From Candidatus Treponema faecavium (GTDB lineage: Bacteria; Spirochaetota; Spirochaetia; Treponematales; Treponemataceae): 16,144 nt of DNA. Shown here in pieces: positions 5,687 through 13,225 of this stretch. The stretch is taken from positions 1 through 16,144 of the forward strand of contig DXHG01000010.1 in NCBI GenBank assembly GCA_019113455.1. The letters are read 5' to 3'. The notes under the pieces were generated by a model. The model was not told the origin of the DNA. It was given only the letters and a program-made list of their open reading frames with translations, and did no database searches. Numbering within the stretch: position 1 is the stretch's first letter; each line of letters begins with the position of its first letter. The translations under genes were made by a program, and so were the position numbers.

Positions 5687-6832
5687 TTACAGCAGCGAGC
5701 GGTAGAGTGCTTCTATATCTGCCGTGCTGGGGTCGCGCGGATTGCCCGGCGTGCAGGCGTCGGCGAGCGCTGAAGCCGCAAGCGCGGGAACATCCTCCGG
5801 CTTAACGATTTCTTTTAAATCAGCGGGGATGCCGACATCTGCAGACAGCTTCTTTACCGCGTCCACAGCGGCCTTGCGGTATTCGGCCTCGGACATCGAT
5901 TCCGTACCGGCAACGCCCATCGCTTTGGCAATGTCGCGGTACTTTGCTCCGGTCGCGGCGGCATTGTATTCCATGACGGTCGGCAGCAGAATCGCATTCG
6001 CCACGCCGTGCGGCGTGTCATAGAACGCGCCCAGCGAGTGCGCCATGGAGTGCACAATGCCCAAACCGACGTTGGAAAAACCCATACCGGCAACGTACTG
6101 TCCGAGCGCCATGTCGGTGCGGCCCTGCGGCGTGTTCGCAACGGCATCGCGCAGCGAGCGCGAAATGATTTCTATCGCTTTCAGGTGGAACATATCGCTG
6201 AGTTCCCACGCGCCTTTGGTGATGTAGCCTTCAATCGCGTGGGTGAGCGCGTCCATGCCGGTCGCAGCGGTAAGGCCTTTGGGCATACTGCTCATCATGT
6301 CGGGGTCTATGACGGCAACAATGGGAATATCATGCGGGTCAACGCACACAAACTTACGTTTCTTTTCGACGTCGGTGATGACGTAGTTAATCGTAACTTC
6401 CGCAGCCGTTCCTGCCGTCGTGGGCACGGCGATAATGGGCACGCTCTTGTTTTTGGTAACAACGGCGCCTTCAAGTGAACGAACGTCTTCGTGTTCAGGG
6501 TTCGCGATAATAATGCCGATGGCTTTTGCCGTATCCATTGACGAACCGCCGCCGATCGCGATCAGGTAATCCGCGCCGCTTTTCTTGAACGCCGCGACGC
6601 CTGTCTGCACGTTTTCGATCGTGGGATTCGGCTTGATGTTGGAATACAGTTCAAAATCAAGCCCCGCGCCTTTGAGCAGATCGGTTACTTTTGACGTTAC
6701 GTTAAATTTCACCAGATCGGGGTCTGAACACACAAACGCTTTCTTAAAGCCGCGCGTTTTTACTTCCGTTACAATTTCCTTGATTGCGCCGGAGCCGTGA
6801 TAAGATGTTTCATTCAATACAAATCGTGCCAT
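5687..6832 (-). CDS. fucO: L-lactaldehyde reductase / 1,2-propanediol oxidoreductase
   Basis: A 381-residue group III iron-dependent alcohol dehydrogenase that reduces L-lactaldehyde from the FucA reaction to L-1,2-propanediol with NADH, the anaerobic exit of fucose breakdown. The nucleotide-binding GGGS is at 94-97 and the metal ligands appear as D194, H198, H261 and H275. Each is shifted by two from the known E. coli FucO ligands (D196, H200, H263, H277), and the length (381 against 382) also matches. PTTAGTAAEVT (138-148) is typical of the family. The start is the ATG at 6830-6832 behind GGGAGG; a longer in-frame start would run into the permease gene. It is the last operon gene, 13 bp after the permease stop, with its SD touching that stop. 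Glycolaldehyde from D-arabinose could be a second substrate. Confidence 0.92.
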   Translation of the reverse strand: MARFVLNETSYHGSGAIKEIVTEVKTRGFKKAFVCSDPDLVKFNVTSKVTDLLKGAGLDFELYSNIKPNPTIENVQTGVAAFKKSGADYLIAIGGGSSMDTAKAIGIIIANPEHEDVRSLEGAVVTKNKSVPIIAVPTTAGTAAEVTINYVITDVEKKRKFVCVDPHDIPIVAVIDPDMMSSMPKGLTAATGMDALTHAIEGYITKGAWELSDMFHLKAIEIISRSLRDAVANTPQGRTDMALGQYVAGMGFSNVGLGIVHSMAHSLGAFYDTPHGVANAILLPTVMEYNAAATGAKYRDIAKAMGVAGTESMSEAEYRKAAVDAVKKLSADVGIPADLKEIVKPEDVPALAASALADACTPGNPRDPSTADIEALYRSLL

Positions 6833-6845
6833 ATACGCACCTCCC

Positions 6846-7841
6846 TTATGATTTGCGGGCATGCTTACGCATGTCAAAGAATACCGCTATGATGATTATA
6901 CTTCCTTTTACCAGATATTGGAAATACGAATTAACTGCAAGAAAGTTCATGCCGTAGGTAATAATTCCCATTATGAGCACGCCGCATATCATGCCGCCCA
7001 TCGTGCCCACGCCGCCTGACTGCGACACGCCGCCGATAGTAACCGCAGCGATGGCGTCAAGCTCCATGCCGACAGCCGTGAGCGAATTGGCAAGGCCGAG
7101 GCGCGCCGTCTGCAGCGCGCCTGCAATGCCGTAGAGCGCTCCCGCAAATGTATAGGCAAAAAGGAGTCCGCGCTCCACATTGATGCCGGCAACGCGCGCC
7201 GCCTGCGGATTGCCGCCGATGGCGTATAAGTTGGCGCCCAGGCGCGTGTGCCGCAATATGAGCCACACGATAAACGCCGCAATGGCGACGTAAATCATCA
7301 GAAGCGGGAACGGACCCACAAAGCCCTGCGCGATTGCCTTGTATTCGTTTCGCACACTGCCGACAACGGTCGCGTTTGTATAGATGAGCTGCGCGCCGCG
7401 GCACAGTGAGAGCACGCCGAGCGTCGCGATAAACGGCGGCAGTTTTGCGTACGCCACAAGAGAACCGTTTACAACGCCGACAAGCATACCCACAAGCACC
7501 GCCGCCAGAAACGGCAGGAATATCGGGAAATCGACGCCCGGATACATCGCCGCCTGATAGGTAACGCTCTGCGACAGCGAGGCCGCGATGCTCGCCGTAA
7601 GACAGACCGCGTAGCCGATCGACAAGTCTATGCCGCGCGTGATGATAATGACGCCAACGCCGAGCGCGGCAAACGCGCGTATCGCTTCCGCGATGACCAG
7701 GTTCTGCAGCGACGGCAGTTTCCACGACTCAAAACCGGTAAGCAGTCCCAGCGCTATAAACAGCACAACAAAGATAAGATACGTTGTATATTTTGATACA
7801 AACTCTTTTATATTAAACCCTTTTACTCCAACAGCAGCCAT
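6846..7841 (-). CDS. Sugar ABC transporter permease (RbsC/MglC family)
   Basis: A 331-residue integral inner-membrane protein, the usual size for RbsC-like permeases, which act as dimers. Hydrophobic segments are evident around 21-36, 57-67, 76-90, 109-125, 136-150, 179-197, 228-245, 283-298 and 310-322. Family hallmarks include TRGIDLSIG (68-76), the cytoplasmic coupling stretch LGANLYAIGGNPQAARVAGI (201-220) that contacts the ATPase, and ELDAIAAVTIGG (260-271). The start is the ATG at 7839-7841 behind TAAGGAGGAATAC; longer starts overlap the ATPase gene and lack an SD. It lies 29 bp downstream of the ATPase. Substrate specificity (L-fucose) is inferred from the operon, as permeases of this family give no direct clue. 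Confidence 0.9.
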   Translation of the reverse strand: MAAVGVKGFNIKEFVSKYTTYLIFVVLFIALGLLTGFESWKLPSLQNLVIAEAIRAFAALGVGVIIITRGIDLSIGYAVCLTASIAASLSQSVTYQAAMYPGVDFPIFLPFLAAVLVGMLVGVVNGSLVAYAKLPPFIATLGVLSLCRGAQLIYTNATVVGSVRNEYKAIAQGFVGPFPLLMIYVAIAAFIVWLILRHTRLGANLYAIGGNPQAARVAGINVERGLLFAYTFAGALYGIAGALQTARLGLANSLTAVGMELDAIAAVTIGGVSQSGGVGTMGGMICGVLIMGIITYGMNFLAVNSYFQYLVKGSIIIIAVFFDMRKHARKS

Positions 7842-7870
7842 GTATTCCTCCTTACAAAGACAAGCGCTAT

Positions 7871-9382
7871 TTATGAAAACTGCGTTGCAAAACGCATAAC
7901 GGCTTCCTGTGTCGCTTCGTTCTGCTTCAAAAAGCCGGTTACTTTGCCGTTGCACAGCACCATGATGCGGTGAGACATGCCGATAAGCTCCGGCAGCTCG
8001 CTTGAAATCATGATGATTGATTTTCCCTGCTTTACAAGCTCCGCCATAATCGTGTATATCTCGTACTTCGCGCCGACATCGATGCCGCGCGTCGGTTCGT
8101 CCATAATCAAAATGTCAGGCGCCGTCATAAGCCAGCGGGCAAGGATTACTTTCTGCTGGTTTCCTCCTGACAGGTTCTGAATCTCTGTCTGCATTGAGGC
8201 AGTTTTGGTGCGAAGCGACGTGTTTACATCTGACGCATCCTTTGACACGCCTTTATGGTTTATGAGCCGCATTTTGGAACGGTACTTTTCCAGAGAAGCG
8301 ATAGACGTGTTGCTTAACACAGACATGAGCGGGAATATGCCCGTACCGCGCCGGTCTTCCGTAATAAGACCGATACCGTGCTTTATCGCGTCTTTTGGCG
8401 AGCGGATAGACACTTTCTTTCCATTTATATGGATTTCGCCTGATACAACGGAGCGCAGGCCGAATATTGCTTCCATCAATTCGGAGCGCTGCGCGCCGAT
8501 AAGGCCGCCGACACCGAGAATCTCCGACTTGTGCAGTTCAAACGATACGTCCTGAAACGACCGCGGATTAATAGAAGACAAATGCGTTACCGACAGACAG
8601 ACTTCACCGGGAACCGCTGTAACTTCAGGAAACTGCTGCGTTGTAACGCGGCCAATCATCAGATTAATCAGTTTATCGTTGTCGAGTTCTTTTGCCGGAT
8701 ATGTGCCGATCATTTCTCCGTCGCGCATAACCGAAATCTCATCCGCAATCTGGAAAATTTCATTCATGCGGTGAGAGATGTATATAATAGCGACATTCTT
8801 TTGGCGAAGGTCGTTGATAATCTTAAACAGGTGCTCCACCTCTTTTTCCGAAAGAGACGAAGTAGGTTCGTCCATCACGACAACGGACGCGCCGTATGAA
8901 ACCGCTTTGGCAATTTCGCAGCCCTGCTGCTGGGAAATAGACAGAGACGACATCATCGCGTTGGGGTCAATCTCCATATCCAGCTCTTTCATCAGCGCCT
9001 GTGTATCCTGAATAACTTTCTTGTGATCAATGATGCGCAGGCCCTTGGCCGCGAGCAGCGGCTCCCGCCCCATCCAGGTGTTTTCCGCAACCGTGCGGTA
9101 CGGCACGTTTGACAATTCCTGCTGAATCATCGATATGCCGGCGTCAAGCGCGTTTTTCACGCTGGAAAACTTAACCGGCTTGCCGTGAAACACAATGCTG
9201 CCGGAATCTGGATGGTAGATGCCGAACAGGCATTTCATCAGTGTCGACTTGCCCGCTCCATTTTCTCCCATCAACGCATGGACAGTTCCCGGCCGAATAT
9301 TCAAAGAAACTTTATTGAGCGCAAGTACGCCGGGAAACTGTTTAGTAATTTCCTTCATCTGAAGGATATATTCTTCTGCCAT
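7871..9382 (-). CDS. Sugar ABC transporter ATPase, two fused nucleotide-binding domains
   Basis: A 503-residue RbsA/MglA-type protein that powers uptake of a monosaccharide, here probably L-fucose. The N-terminal domain has Walker A GENGAGKST (39-47), the degenerate signature LSISQQQ (147-153) and Walker B VVVMDEP (167-173). The C-terminal domain has the degenerate Walker A GGLIGAQRSEL (292-302), lacking the GKS, as is usual for this family, but a canonical signature LSGGNQQ (404-410) and Walker B ILIMDEP (424-430). So one canonical and one atypical ATP site are expected. The start is taken at ATG 9380-9382 with a modest AGGTAAG upstream; a TTG at 9401-9403 has no SD. The modest SD and the hairpin ahead of the gene should keep expression below that of the binding protein. 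Confidence 0.92.
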   Translation of the reverse strand: MAEEYILQMKEITKQFPGVLALNKVSLNIRPGTVHALMGENGAGKSTLMKCLFGIYHPDSGSIVFHGKPVKFSSVKNALDAGISMIQQELSNVPYRTVAENTWMGREPLLAAKGLRIIDHKKVIQDTQALMKELDMEIDPNAMMSSLSISQQQGCEIAKAVSYGASVVVMDEPTSSLSEKEVEHLFKIINDLRQKNVAIIYISHRMNEIFQIADEISVMRDGEMIGTYPAKELDNDKLINLMIGRVTTQQFPEVTAVPGEVCLSVTHLSSINPRSFQDVSFELHKSEILGVGGLIGAQRSELMEAIFGLRSVVSGEIHINGKKVSIRSPKDAIKHGIGLITEDRRGTGIFPLMSVLSNTSIASLEKYRSKMRLINHKGVSKDASDVNTSLRTKTASMQTEIQNLSGGNQQKVILARWLMTAPDILIMDEPTRGIDVGAKYEIYTIMAELVKQGKSIIMISSELPELIGMSHRIMVLCNGKVTGFLKQNEATQEAVMRFATQFS

Positions 9383-9410
9383 TCGCTTACCTATATAGCG
9401 CAAGGATAAT

Positions 9411-9439
9411 AGGGCTGTCTGACTGTGTCAGACAGCCCT
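9411..9439. promoter_or_regulatory. 12-bp hairpin between binding-protein and ATPase genes
   Basis: AGGGCTGTCTGA (9411-9422) pairs perfectly with 9428-9439 around a 5-nt loop. On the transcribed minus strand it lies about 30 nt after the binding-protein stop and about 30 nt before the ATPase start. No U-tract follows (ATTATCC comes next), so it is not a full terminator. Such hairpins after binding-protein genes commonly block 3' decay or cause partial termination, which gives an excess of binding protein; that role is inferred here. Confidence 0.7.
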
Positions 9440-9468
9440 CCCGTCTTTACTTTTTACAAAAAATATTT

Positions 9469-10572
9469 TTACAGATCTGCTTTTGTAACTTTCTTAAACG
9501 GAACCAGGAAGCACTGATCAAGAATAGCGGGATCAGTTGCAGGGTCTTCGCCAAGTTCAGTCGTGGCAGTAATGCCGCCCGCTGTCGCGCCGATAGCGCT
9601 GCCCTGTGTAGCGGTAATGTACATCAGCTCAAACGCCGTTGTCGACTGACCGACCGCATCCTGCAAAACAGTCGCGTACATTTTGTTTTCTCTGATTGAC
9701 TGCTGTCCTGCGGGCGTTGCGTCAACACCGATAACCGGAACCTTCGTTACCGTGCCGTCGCCGTCAACATCTTTCGTAATATCGTTGGGATCATCCGTAA
9801 ACTGATTTGTGAGCATGGATTCCACCGCGCCCATCGCCATATCGTCGTTCTGCGCGAACACCATGTTGAACTGTCCGCTGTACGCGGCAAGCCACGCATC
9901 CATGAGTGCCTGCGCTTCTGCGGCTCCCCAGTTTGCTGTCTGCTCCGCAACGATATTCACGTTGTAGCCGCGAGCCTCAAGGCCGTCGATGGCGCCCTGG
10001 CGGCGGTTAATCTGAGCCGGATGGCCAAGCTGTCCGTTGATGATAAGCAGATTTACCGTGTTGTTGGGGCCAAGCTTATCGGGATGCGCCTTAAAATATT
10101 CGTCGGCGATTTCAGCCTGAATATTGCCGGCAACCGTTTCGGGAGAAGAAGCCAGATAGAAGTTCTTTCCCACTTTGAGCGCTTCTACAGAAGGCTGGAT
10201 ATTGGAGAACGCCGCGGCTCCGCCCTGCGCGTTGATAAGCTGGCACATCTGTTCTGTAGCGGCCGTATCCTGCGGAATGATCACAAAATACTTTACACCC
10301 TGAGTCAAAAGCGTATTGAGCTGATCAAGCTGTGTCGCCACATCGCTGTTTCCGTCAAGCAGGCGCAGCTCAACGCCTGCGTTATCGGCAAGCGTCTGCA
10401 GGTTTGCCGCATAGTTGGCAACAAACGTCTCGTTCATGTTGCGGATGAGCGCTCCCATGACCAGCTTATCGCTGCCGGAAGCACTTGCGTCTTTAGCGCC
10501 TCCGGCAAACACACCGGCAGCACAGCACATCATTGCCAAACCGCACAAGCCTTTCAGTAAATTTCTTTTCAT
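9469..10572 (-). CDS. Periplasmic sugar-binding protein of the ABC importer (type I, RbsB/MglB-like)
   Basis: A 367-residue exported protein that should capture the sugar, probably L-fucose, and deliver it to the permease. The signal peptide is MKRNLLKGLCGLAMMCCAAGVFA, with likely cleavage after VFA (residue 23); AMMC is a possible relaxed lipobox. The fold follows the periplasmic-binding-protein-1 pattern: KLVMGALIRNMNETF (36-50), KYFVIIPQD (94-102), MVFAQNDDMAMGAVESM (237-253) and PVIGVDATPAGQQSI (279-293). An insertion before that last strand carries DVDGDGTV (268-275), spaced like a calcium-binding EF-hand/dockerin loop. The start is ATG 10570-10572 behind AAGGAGG, a strong SD matching the high expression such proteins need. 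It sits 31 bp after fucA and is followed by a stabilising-type hairpin. Fucose specificity comes from context. Confidence 0.88.
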   Translation of the reverse strand: MKRNLLKGLCGLAMMCCAAGVFAGGAKDASASGSDKLVMGALIRNMNETFVANYAANLQTLADNAGVELRLLDGNSDVATQLDQLNTLLTQGVKYFVIIPQDTAATEQMCQLINAQGGAAAFSNIQPSVEALKVGKNFYLASSPETVAGNIQAEIADEYFKAHPDKLGPNNTVNLLIINGQLGHPAQINRRQGAIDGLEARGYNVNIVAEQTANWGAAEAQALMDAWLAAYSGQFNMVFAQNDDMAMGAVESMLTNQFTDDPNDITKDVDGDGTVTKVPVIGVDATPAGQQSIRENKMYATVLQDAVGQSTTAFELMYITATQGSAIGATAGGITATTELGEDPATDPAILDQCFLVPFKKVTKADL

Positions 10573-10603
10573 TCATAGACCTCCTTAAAAAAGAAATTAC
10601 AGA

Positions 10604-11287
10604 TTAGTCTTCTCTATAATGTTTGTAACCGGGATGCTTTCCCGTTACACCATATTGAGCACGCATACCGATCAGACGGTCGATATTCTCTTTCGCTATC
10701 TCTTTCTCCCCGCCAAGCAGATGAGCGGTGAGGCATATTTTGGCGTTGAGTTCAAGCGTTTCCATCCGGTAATACGCCGTAATCACGTCTGCGCCCACCG
10801 CGAGCGCCCCGTGGTTTTCAAGCAGCATCACATCGTGGTACGGCAGATACGGCGTAATCGCATCGGGCACTTCATACGTAGACGGCGTGCCGTACGGCGT
10901 AATCGGCACCGAACCTATCGCGATAACGGTTTCTATCATGCAGTAGCGGTCAAGCGGGATATGCGCAACCGCATAGCCGGTCGCCGTCGGCGGATGCGCG
11001 TGAACAACGGCGCCCACATCATCGCGCTTTTCATAACAGCGCAGGTGCATTTTTATTTCAGAAGACGGCCGGTAGCCCGCCGCCCCTTCAACGACGGCGC
11101 CCGAAGCGTCGATGCGCACGAGCTTTTCGGGCGTGATAAACGACTTGCTGATACCTGTCGGCGTTGCAAGAAACGTACCGTCGTCCAGCTTAACAGACAC
11201 ATTTCCGTCATTTGCCGCTACCCAGCCCAGCTGCCACATCTTGTGGCAGACATCGCATATCTGATCTTTTAACTCATTGATATTCAT
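10604..11287 (-). CDS. fucA: L-fuculose-1-phosphate aldolase (class II)
   Basis: A 227-residue zinc-dependent aldolase of the AraD/FucA family, cleaving L-fuculose 1-phosphate into dihydroxyacetone phosphate and L-lactaldehyde in the cytoplasm. The zinc and catalytic residues are all visible: E77 in SSEIKMH, H96 and H98 in VHAHPP, and H159 in LLENHG. The phosphate-binding residues fit GNVSVK (28-33), TPTGISK (42-48) and SSE (75-77). AraD (an epimerase) and RhaD share the fold; FucI and FucU in the same operon decide for FucA. The start is ATG 11285-11287 after AGGAGG. It is 9 bp downstream of fucU, implying translational coupling. Action on D-ribulose 1-phosphate from D-arabinose is also possible. 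Confidence 0.9.
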   Translation of the reverse strand: MNINELKDQICDVCHKMWQLGWVAANDGNVSVKLDDGTFLATPTGISKSFITPEKLVRIDASGAVVEGAAGYRPSSEIKMHLRCYEKRDDVGAVVHAHPPTATGYAVAHIPLDRYCMIETVIAIGSVPITPYGTPSTYEVPDAITPYLPYHDVMLLENHGALAVGADVITAYYRMETLELNAKICLTAHLLGGEKEIAKENIDRLIGMRAQYGVTGKHPGYKHYRED

Positions 11288-11296
11288 GATTCCTCC

Positions 11297-11740
11297 TTAT
11301 TCGGGAATAACGACGCCCTTCTGCAGCATGATATTCGCATACAGCGCCGTTTCTCCGCTTGAGACAATCGCGTATGCCTGTTTTGCTTCCTCATAAAACG
11401 CAAAACGTTCTATATAACCGACCGCATTCCCGCCGCGGCTGTCATACTTCGCGATAATCCGTTTGTACTCATCCCAGATAGGCGTTTTCACCGTGTCGCC
11501 TGCCATTACCTGCATCAGAGACACCGGAGCGTCAACATACGTATCAAGCGGCATCACGCGCAGAATCGCCTCTAAAAGCTCGCAGCCGGAGTGTCCGTCA
11601 GCCCGCACCACAATGCCGGCGCTGCCTACGGACTCGGCGGGAAAATTCCCGTCGCCGATAACGATTCTGTCGCCGTGCCCCATCTCGCACAGCACTTTCA
11701 GCAGCTGCGGCGACAGCACCGCAGGAATCCCTTTTAACAT
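11297..11740 (-). CDS. fucU: L-fucose mutarotase
   Basis: A 147-residue RbsD/FucU-family protein that interconverts alpha- and beta-L-fucose so that the isomerase receives the anomer it uses. The catalytic-region signature MGHGDRIVIGDGNFPAE (20-36) carries H22 and D30 in the positions seen in FucU, and the C-terminal GETALYANIMLQKGV is the typical closing segment. It is slightly longer than E. coli FucU (about 140). It is cytoplasmic, and the family assembles as ring-shaped oligomers. The start ATG 11738-11740 has its SD (AAAGGAG) inside the end of the kinase gene, and the two genes overlap by 7 bp, so translation is probably coupled. FucI and FucA next to it favour FucU over RbsD. Confidence 0.92.
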   Translation of the reverse strand: MLKGIPAVLSPQLLKVLCEMGHGDRIVIGDGNFPAESVGSAGIVVRADGHSGCELLEAILRVMPLDTYVDAPVSLMQVMAGDTVKTPIWDEYKRIIAKYDSRGGNAVGYIERFAFYEEAKQAYAIVSSGETALYANIMLQKGVVIPE

Positions 11741-13197
11741 GCAGCAACTCCTTTAAATTGCGCGAACGCTTTGTCATACGCGCCGGCCTGCGTATGCTCA
11801 TACCGCACGATACCGGGCATGTTCTGTACTATCTCCCTGAACTGTCCCAGATCAGAAAGAATACCCATACTGATCATCTGAATACCGATGTTGCCAAGCA
11901 CCGCACCTTCAACCGGACCGGCAAGCACAGGCACGCCGCAGGCGTCAGCCGTCATGCGGCACAGGATAGCGCTTTTTATGCCGCCGCCGACCATATGCAC
12001 GCATGGATACGTTTTGCCGGTGAGCGTTTCTATCTGTTCTTTTACCCGCCGGTACGTAAACGCAAGACTTTCATGAATACAGCGGATAATCTCTCCTTTT
12101 GTCTGCGGCACATACTGCCCGGTTTTTCTGCAGAAACTCTGAATACGCTCCGGCATCCTGCCGGGCGCGGTAAATTCCTGAGAGCACGGGTCGATAAAGC
12201 ACGCAAACGGACGGGACGCTTCAGCGGCGGCGTCAAGCTCGTCGTATGACACGGACTCGCCTGCAAGCTGCCAGAACCGCCGGCACTCCTGAATCAGCCA
12301 CGTGCCGGTTATATTCGTCAAAAGCGATATGCCGCCGAAACCGCCCTCATTGGAGAACCCGCCTGAGCGCGCGGCTTCTGACACATCAGCCGCCGCACAG
12401 TGCGTACCCATGAGCGCCCACGTGCCGCAGCTGATAAAAAGAAAATCATCGCTTTCGGCAGGCACCGCTGCCAGCGCGCTCTGCGTGTCATGCCCCGCAA
12501 CGGAAATCACCGGAACGGGCGCAATACCAAGTTCATCGCAGATGTCTTTGCGTATCGCGCCCGCTTTTGTGCCGGGCTGTACGATATTGGTAAAGAGGCG
12601 CCTGGGAATGCCCACCGCGGCAAGCAGCCGGTCGGACCACGTCTTTGCCGTAACATCAAGCAGCCCGCTTGTCGAAGCCTCTGTATACTCGCTCTGCTTG
12701 GTGCCGGTCAAAAAATACGTGAACAAATCGGGCATCATAAGCAGCGTCTGCGCCCGCTCAATTGTCTCAGACTGCTCACGCACCAGATACAAAAGCTGGT
12801 ACAGCGTATTTATATCCATTGCCTGAATACCGGTAAACTCGTACACCGCTCTATCGTCGATATACTGCCGGCACGTTTCGGACATCCCCACATTGCGCGC
12901 GTCGCGGTAATGCACGGGGTTATTCATCAGGTTCCCCGCCGCGTCAAGCAGTCCGAAATCAACGCCCCACGTGTCAATGCCAACGCTTTCAAACGAAGCG
13001 GCAGACGCTTTCACAAGCCCCTGCTTTACCTCGTGGAACAGTCTGAGCACATCCCAGTACAGGGTTCCGGCAGCTGAAACCGGTTCGTTCGCGAACCGAT
13101 GAATCTCGTTCTGAGTAATGGTTTTGCCGTCATACGTGCCGAGCATCGCCCGCCCGCTTGAAGCCCCGAAATCAAATGCCAGAACCTGTCTTGTCAT
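11734..13197 (-). CDS. L-fuculokinase of the rhamnulokinase (RhaB) type
   Basis: A 487-residue FGGY-family carbohydrate kinase that should phosphorylate L-fuculose at O-1 with ATP. The N-terminal phosphate-1 loop reads AFDFGASSGRAMLG (7-20), IDTWGVDFGLL (74-84) follows, and the catalytic base is probably D237 in VAGHDTQSA, the same number as in E. coli RhaB. The C-terminal ATP-binding stretch includes HMVGGGIKSAILCRMTADA. The DFGASSGR start and overall length are RhaB-like rather than E. coli FucK-like, yet there is no rhamnose isomerase nearby, and the position between fucI and fucU makes fuculose the likely substrate. I therefore leave the symbol blank. The start is ATG 13195-13197 after AAGGAG, 28 bp from fucI; its 3' end overlaps fucU by 7 bp. 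Confidence 0.88.
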   Translation of the reverse strand: MTRQVLAFDFGASSGRAMLGTYDGKTITQNEIHRFANEPVSAAGTLYWDVLRLFHEVKQGLVKASAASFESVGIDTWGVDFGLLDAAGNLMNNPVHYRDARNVGMSETCRQYIDDRAVYEFTGIQAMDINTLYQLLYLVREQSETIERAQTLLMMPDLFTYFLTGTKQSEYTEASTSGLLDVTAKTWSDRLLAAVGIPRRLFTNIVQPGTKAGAIRKDICDELGIAPVPVISVAGHDTQSALAAVPAESDDFLFISCGTWALMGTHCAAADVSEAARSGGFSNEGGFGGISLLTNITGTWLIQECRRFWQLAGESVSYDELDAAAEASRPFACFIDPCSQEFTAPGRMPERIQSFCRKTGQYVPQTKGEIIRCIHESLAFTYRRVKEQIETLTGKTYPCVHMVGGGIKSAILCRMTADACGVPVLAGPVEGAVLGNIGIQMISMGILSDLGQFREIVQNMPGIVRYEHTQAGAYDKAFAQFKGVAAC

Positions 13198-13225
13198 ATA
13201 TGCTCCTTACTGTGCGTATCCGCGC

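Noticed and set aside
11734..13197. Rhamnose operon
   Set aside because: The kinase looks like RhaB, but the isomerase is clearly FucI and the mutarotase FucU, so fucose is the better reading.
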